NCBI GenBank assembly: GCA_031267775.1
Contig: JAIRYL010000063.1
Span: 1-6,404, forward strand
Source: Tannerellaceae bacterium
Lineage (GTDB): Bacteria; Bacteroidota; Bacteroidia; Bacteroidales; Tannerellaceae
DNA length: 6,404 nucleotides
Direction of reading: 5' to 3'
Shown: piece after piece, positions 4,606-6,404 of the stretch
How positions within the stretch are numbered: the stretch's first letter is position 1
How the letters are laid out: every line of letters begins with the position of its first letter
The notes under the pieces: generated by a model
Told to the model about the DNA's origin: nothing
What the model saw: only the letters and a program-made list of their open reading frames with translations
Databases searched by the model: none
Position numbers and translations under genes: made by a program

Positions 4606-5922
4606 TTATTTCAGCAAGTTGTAATGCTTTAGTTTGTTGTATAAGGTTTTCCGGTCTATGCCAAGTATGCGGGCGGCAGTTGTTTTATTGTTTCCCGATT
4701 CGGCAAGGGCTTTCCGTATCAGTTCTTTTTCGTGCGCTTCGTCGCGTAGCGAAGTACTTTCCGTCAGGGTTGATAAAGAGGGCGTTATATCTCCGGGCAA
4801 ATCTTTTATTGCGATATACCGTCCGGTTGCCAGCAAAGTAGCATATTTCACCACGTTTTTCATTTGCCTTAAATTCCCCGGCCAGGCATAAGACCGGAAT
4901 AATTCGATCGTTTCGGGGGCAAAGCCTGTAATGTCTTTCTGCAAATCTTTATTAGCCAGGCTTAAAAAATGATGGGCAAACAGCATAATATCGTCTTTCT
5001 GTTCTTTCAAGTCGGGAATACGGATGGCAAACTCGTTGATACGATGATATAAATCTTCCCTGAAGCTTCCGTTTGTAATAGCATTTTTCAGATTTTCATT
5101 GGTAGCGGCAATCAGTCGTATATCTGTTTTTATTTCCTGGTTGCTGCCTATCGGTTTAACGGCATGTTCCTGCAGCGCCCGGAGCAATTGAACCTGCACT
5201 TCATACGTTAAATTCCCTATTTCGTCAAGAAAAACAGTTCCCCCGCGGGCTGTTTGAAAGGCGCCGGTTTTAGTATCTGTCGCGCCTGTAAAAGCGCCTT
5301 TTATATGACCGAAAAATTCAGACGCAGCCAGGTCTTTCGAGATTGCTCCGCAGTCTATGGCTACAAAAGGGGCGTTTTTCCGGTTGCTTTGTTCATGAAT
5401 GCGACGGGCCACAAACTCTTTTCCCGTGCCGCTTGAGCCGGTGATTAATACAGACATATCCGTTGGAGCCACCAGTCGCGCATATTCGTACATCCGGAGG
5501 GCCATGCTGCTTTGTCCTTCTATATATTTTGCCGGGGAAGCGCCGGGTTGTTCCCGTGTTTTTGCGCTTGCCGTCAATTCATTTATTTTGAGCAATAAAT
5601 CATTTTGGTTTACCGGTTTGGCTATGTAATCAGAAGCGCCCAGCTTGATGGATTGTACCGCCGTTTGAATATCCGCATAGCTTGTCATCATAATTAACGG
5701 CAGGGAACGTTCCGTTTCTTTCAGCCATCTAAGCAAATCGATACCGTTGCCGTCCGGAAGCAGGAAGTCTGCTAAAAGCAGGTCGTAGTTTCTTGTTTTT
5801 ATTTCTTGTTTTGCATCGGAAACAGAAGTTACAGCTTTTACTACAAAGTTTTTCTTTTTTAACCAGGTAGAAAGCATCAATGAAAATGTAAGATCGTCTT
5901 CTATAATAAGAACACAAGGCAT
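4606..5922 (-). CDS. Sigma-54-dependent response regulator (NtrC family)
   Basis: The protein has 438 residues from the ATG at 5922. The receiver domain (1-118) has the acidic pocket E8-D9-D10, phosphorylation site D52 (LLADFLLPDGNG), T80-S81 and K102. The AAA+ sigma-54 interaction domain (about 132-370) has Walker A GSSGTGKE (162-169), the sigma-54 contact loop GAFTGA (209-214), Walker B GTVFLDEIG (228-236) and the arginine-finger region FREDLYHRIN (287-296). Sensor II is WPGNLRQMKN (347-356), with Gln where most relatives have Glu. The C-terminus (394-434) is a Fis-type helix-turn-helix with NNKTTAARILGIDRKTLYNKL. It should activate sigma-54 promoters after phosphorylation. No histidine kinase is beside it in this window. 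A longer frame opens to 6018, but it would cross the promoter and lacks a ribosome site, so 5922 is preferred. Confidence 0.96.
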   Translation of the reverse strand: MPCVLIIEDDLTFSLMLSTWLKKKNFVVKAVTSVSDAKQEIKTRNYDLLLADFLLPDGNGIDLLRWLKETERSLPLIMMTSYADIQTAVQSIKLGASDYIAKPVNQNDLLLKINELTASAKTREQPGASPAKYIEGQSSMALRMYEYARLVAPTDMSVLITGSSGTGKEFVARRIHEQSNRKNAPFVAIDCGAISKDLAASEFFGHIKGAFTGATDTKTGAFQTARGGTVFLDEIGNLTYEVQVQLLRALQEHAVKPIGSNQEIKTDIRLIAATNENLKNAITNGSFREDLYHRINEFAIRIPDLKEQKDDIMLFAHHFLSLANKDLQKDITGFAPETIELFRSYAWPGNLRQMKNVVKYATLLATGRYIAIKDLPGDITPSLSTLTESTSLRDEAHEKELIRKALAESGNNKTTAARILGIDRKTLYNKLKHYNLLK

Positions 5923-5927
5923 AACTA

Positions 5928-5933
5928 CTCCTT
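5928..5933 (-). promoter_or_regulatory. Shine-Dalgarno site AAGGAG for the response regulator
   Basis: AAGGAG on the minus strand lies 5 bp before the ATG at 5922 and decides the start. Strong sites of this kind are uncommon in Bacteroidetes, and no other gene start in this window has one this good. Confidence 0.75.
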
Positions 5934-5943
5934 TTTTATATCG

Positions 5944-5951
5944 CAAACTTA
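5944..5951 (-). promoter_or_regulatory. Bacteroidetes -7 box (TAAGTTTG) for the response regulator
   Basis: Minus-strand TAAGTTTG matches TAnnTTTG and lies 21 bp before the ATG at 5922. The start point would be near 5937, giving a leader of about 14-15 nt that contains the Shine-Dalgarno site. The -33 box is poor: no TTG is found 19-21 bp upstream. Confidence 0.5.
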
Positions 5952-5978
5952 CATAAAAATCAGTATTTATAAGCGTAC

Positions 5979-6009
5979 GGAATAAAAATAAACCACCCCG
6001 ACGCCGGGG
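5979..6009 (-). terminator. GC hairpin with T-rich tail, possible terminator
   Basis: On the minus strand, CCCCG (6009-6005) pairs with CGGGG (6000-5996) around a 4-nt loop, followed by TGGTTTATTTTTATT. The stem is only 5 bp and the T-run is interrupted. It could stop minus-strand transcription arriving from the repeat region before it reaches the response-regulator promoter. Confidence 0.3.
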
Positions 6010-6195
6010 CCGACGCATCTCCTTGTCGCATCGACAGGCGCTCCCGAAGAACGGCGCCCCCTGCCTGAAGAACGCTTTCCAGCCCTGGCAGGCGTCAAAC
6101 CGGTACGTCTGTTTTACGTCCCGTTTGTTCGTGAGAAAAGATTTTTACCTGATTTTTTGCCGGAAAAACGCGGAAAACGAAAAAATCTACTCAAA
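6010..6195. other. Gene-free stretch, no function seen
   Basis: The left half is GC-rich, with small internal repeats such as GAAGAACG at 6047-6054 and 6067-6074. The right half becomes A-rich toward the repeat array. A plus-strand frame open from 6023 to 6298 has no recognisable protein motif and ends within the repeats, and minus-strand frames here are also low-complexity. I do not call a gene. Confidence 0.4.
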
Positions 6196-6404
6196 GAATA
6201 TAAAAAATACATGGATGGATGGCGACCAATTTTTGATGGATATAAAAAATCCATGGATGGATGGAAACCAACTTTTGATGGATATAAAAATCCTTTGATT
6301 GATGGAGACCAATCTTTGATTGATATAAAAAATCCGTTGATTGAATATAAAAAATCCATGGATGGATGGCGACCAATCTTTGATGGATGGCGAAAAATCT
6401 TTGA
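6196..6404. repeat. Tandem array of 21-bp monomers in alternating 42-bp dimers (runs off right edge)
   Basis: Two related 21-bp monomers alternate. Type A resembles GATGGATGGCGACCAATCTT plus T, and type B resembles GATGGATATAAAAAATCCAT plus G. A units are at 6214-6234, 6256-6276, 6297-6317 and 6361-6381. B units are at 6235-6255, 6277-6296 (20 bp, one A lost), 6318-6338 and 6339-6360 (22 bp), plus a diverged B at 6196-6213. The last unit, 6382-6402, is an A type with AAAA replacing the central ACCA. The full dimer is 42 bp. The alternation breaks twice (B-B at 6318-6360, A-A at 6361-6402). The indels in B units break every long reading frame, so this is not a coding repeat. There are no unique spacers, so it is not CRISPR. 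Confidence 0.88.

Noticed and set aside
5923..6018. 32-residue N-terminal extension of the response regulator
   Set aside because: It crosses the -7 box and the Shine-Dalgarno site, and the receiver domain fold starts at the internal Met encoded at 5922.
6023..6376. Open frames on both strands across the right-edge repeats
   Set aside because: Low-complexity translations of a 21-bp repeat; 20- and 22-bp units break the frames and no protein motif is present.

Overview
The window looks like a chromosomal segment from a member of the Bacteroidetes, most likely Bacteroidales. Four sequence-level reasons support this. Promoter boxes of the Bacteroidetes type (TAnnTTTG) stand in front of five genes. 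Strong Shine-Dalgarno sites are nearly absent. One gene encodes a secreted DUF1080 (3-keto-disaccharide hydrolase-like) protein. The intergenic regions are A/T-rich. No rRNA, tRNA, CRISPR array, transposase or phage gene was seen.

Left part (1-1860, all on the minus strand): a LytTR-domain DNA-binding protein without a receiver domain comes first. Next is a 352-residue membrane-anchored protein carrying two copies of an uncharacterised ~48-residue domain and an acidic Thr/Asp pentapeptide repeat. Last is the first 40 codons of a Ser/Thr protein kinase that runs off the left edge. A paired TGTACA site lies just upstream of the anchored protein's promoter, which has no recognisable -33 box. This suggests, but does not prove, that the locus is switched on by an activator, possibly the LytTR protein.

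Middle part: about 490 bp without a gene (1736-2224) holds the LytTR promoter, terminator-like hairpins, an array of nine ~21-bp palindromic units and a strong terminator. To its right on the minus strand lie the DUF1080 secreted protein and queF (queuosine precursor reductase). A GNAT acetyltransferase is divergent from queF on the plus strand.

Right part: a minus-strand NtrC-type sigma-54 response regulator (receiver, AAA+, Fis HTH) converges on the acetyltransferase. It has its own promoter and an unusually good Shine-Dalgarno site, and no sensor kinase is visible beside it. The last 200 bp are a second array, again of 21-bp monomers arranged as alternating 42-bp dimers, running off the right edge.

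The metabolic genes (queF, DUF1080, acetyltransferase) look like ordinary unlinked neighbours. The parts most worth a second look are the LytTR / anchored-protein / kinase locus and the two 21/42-bp repeat arrays.
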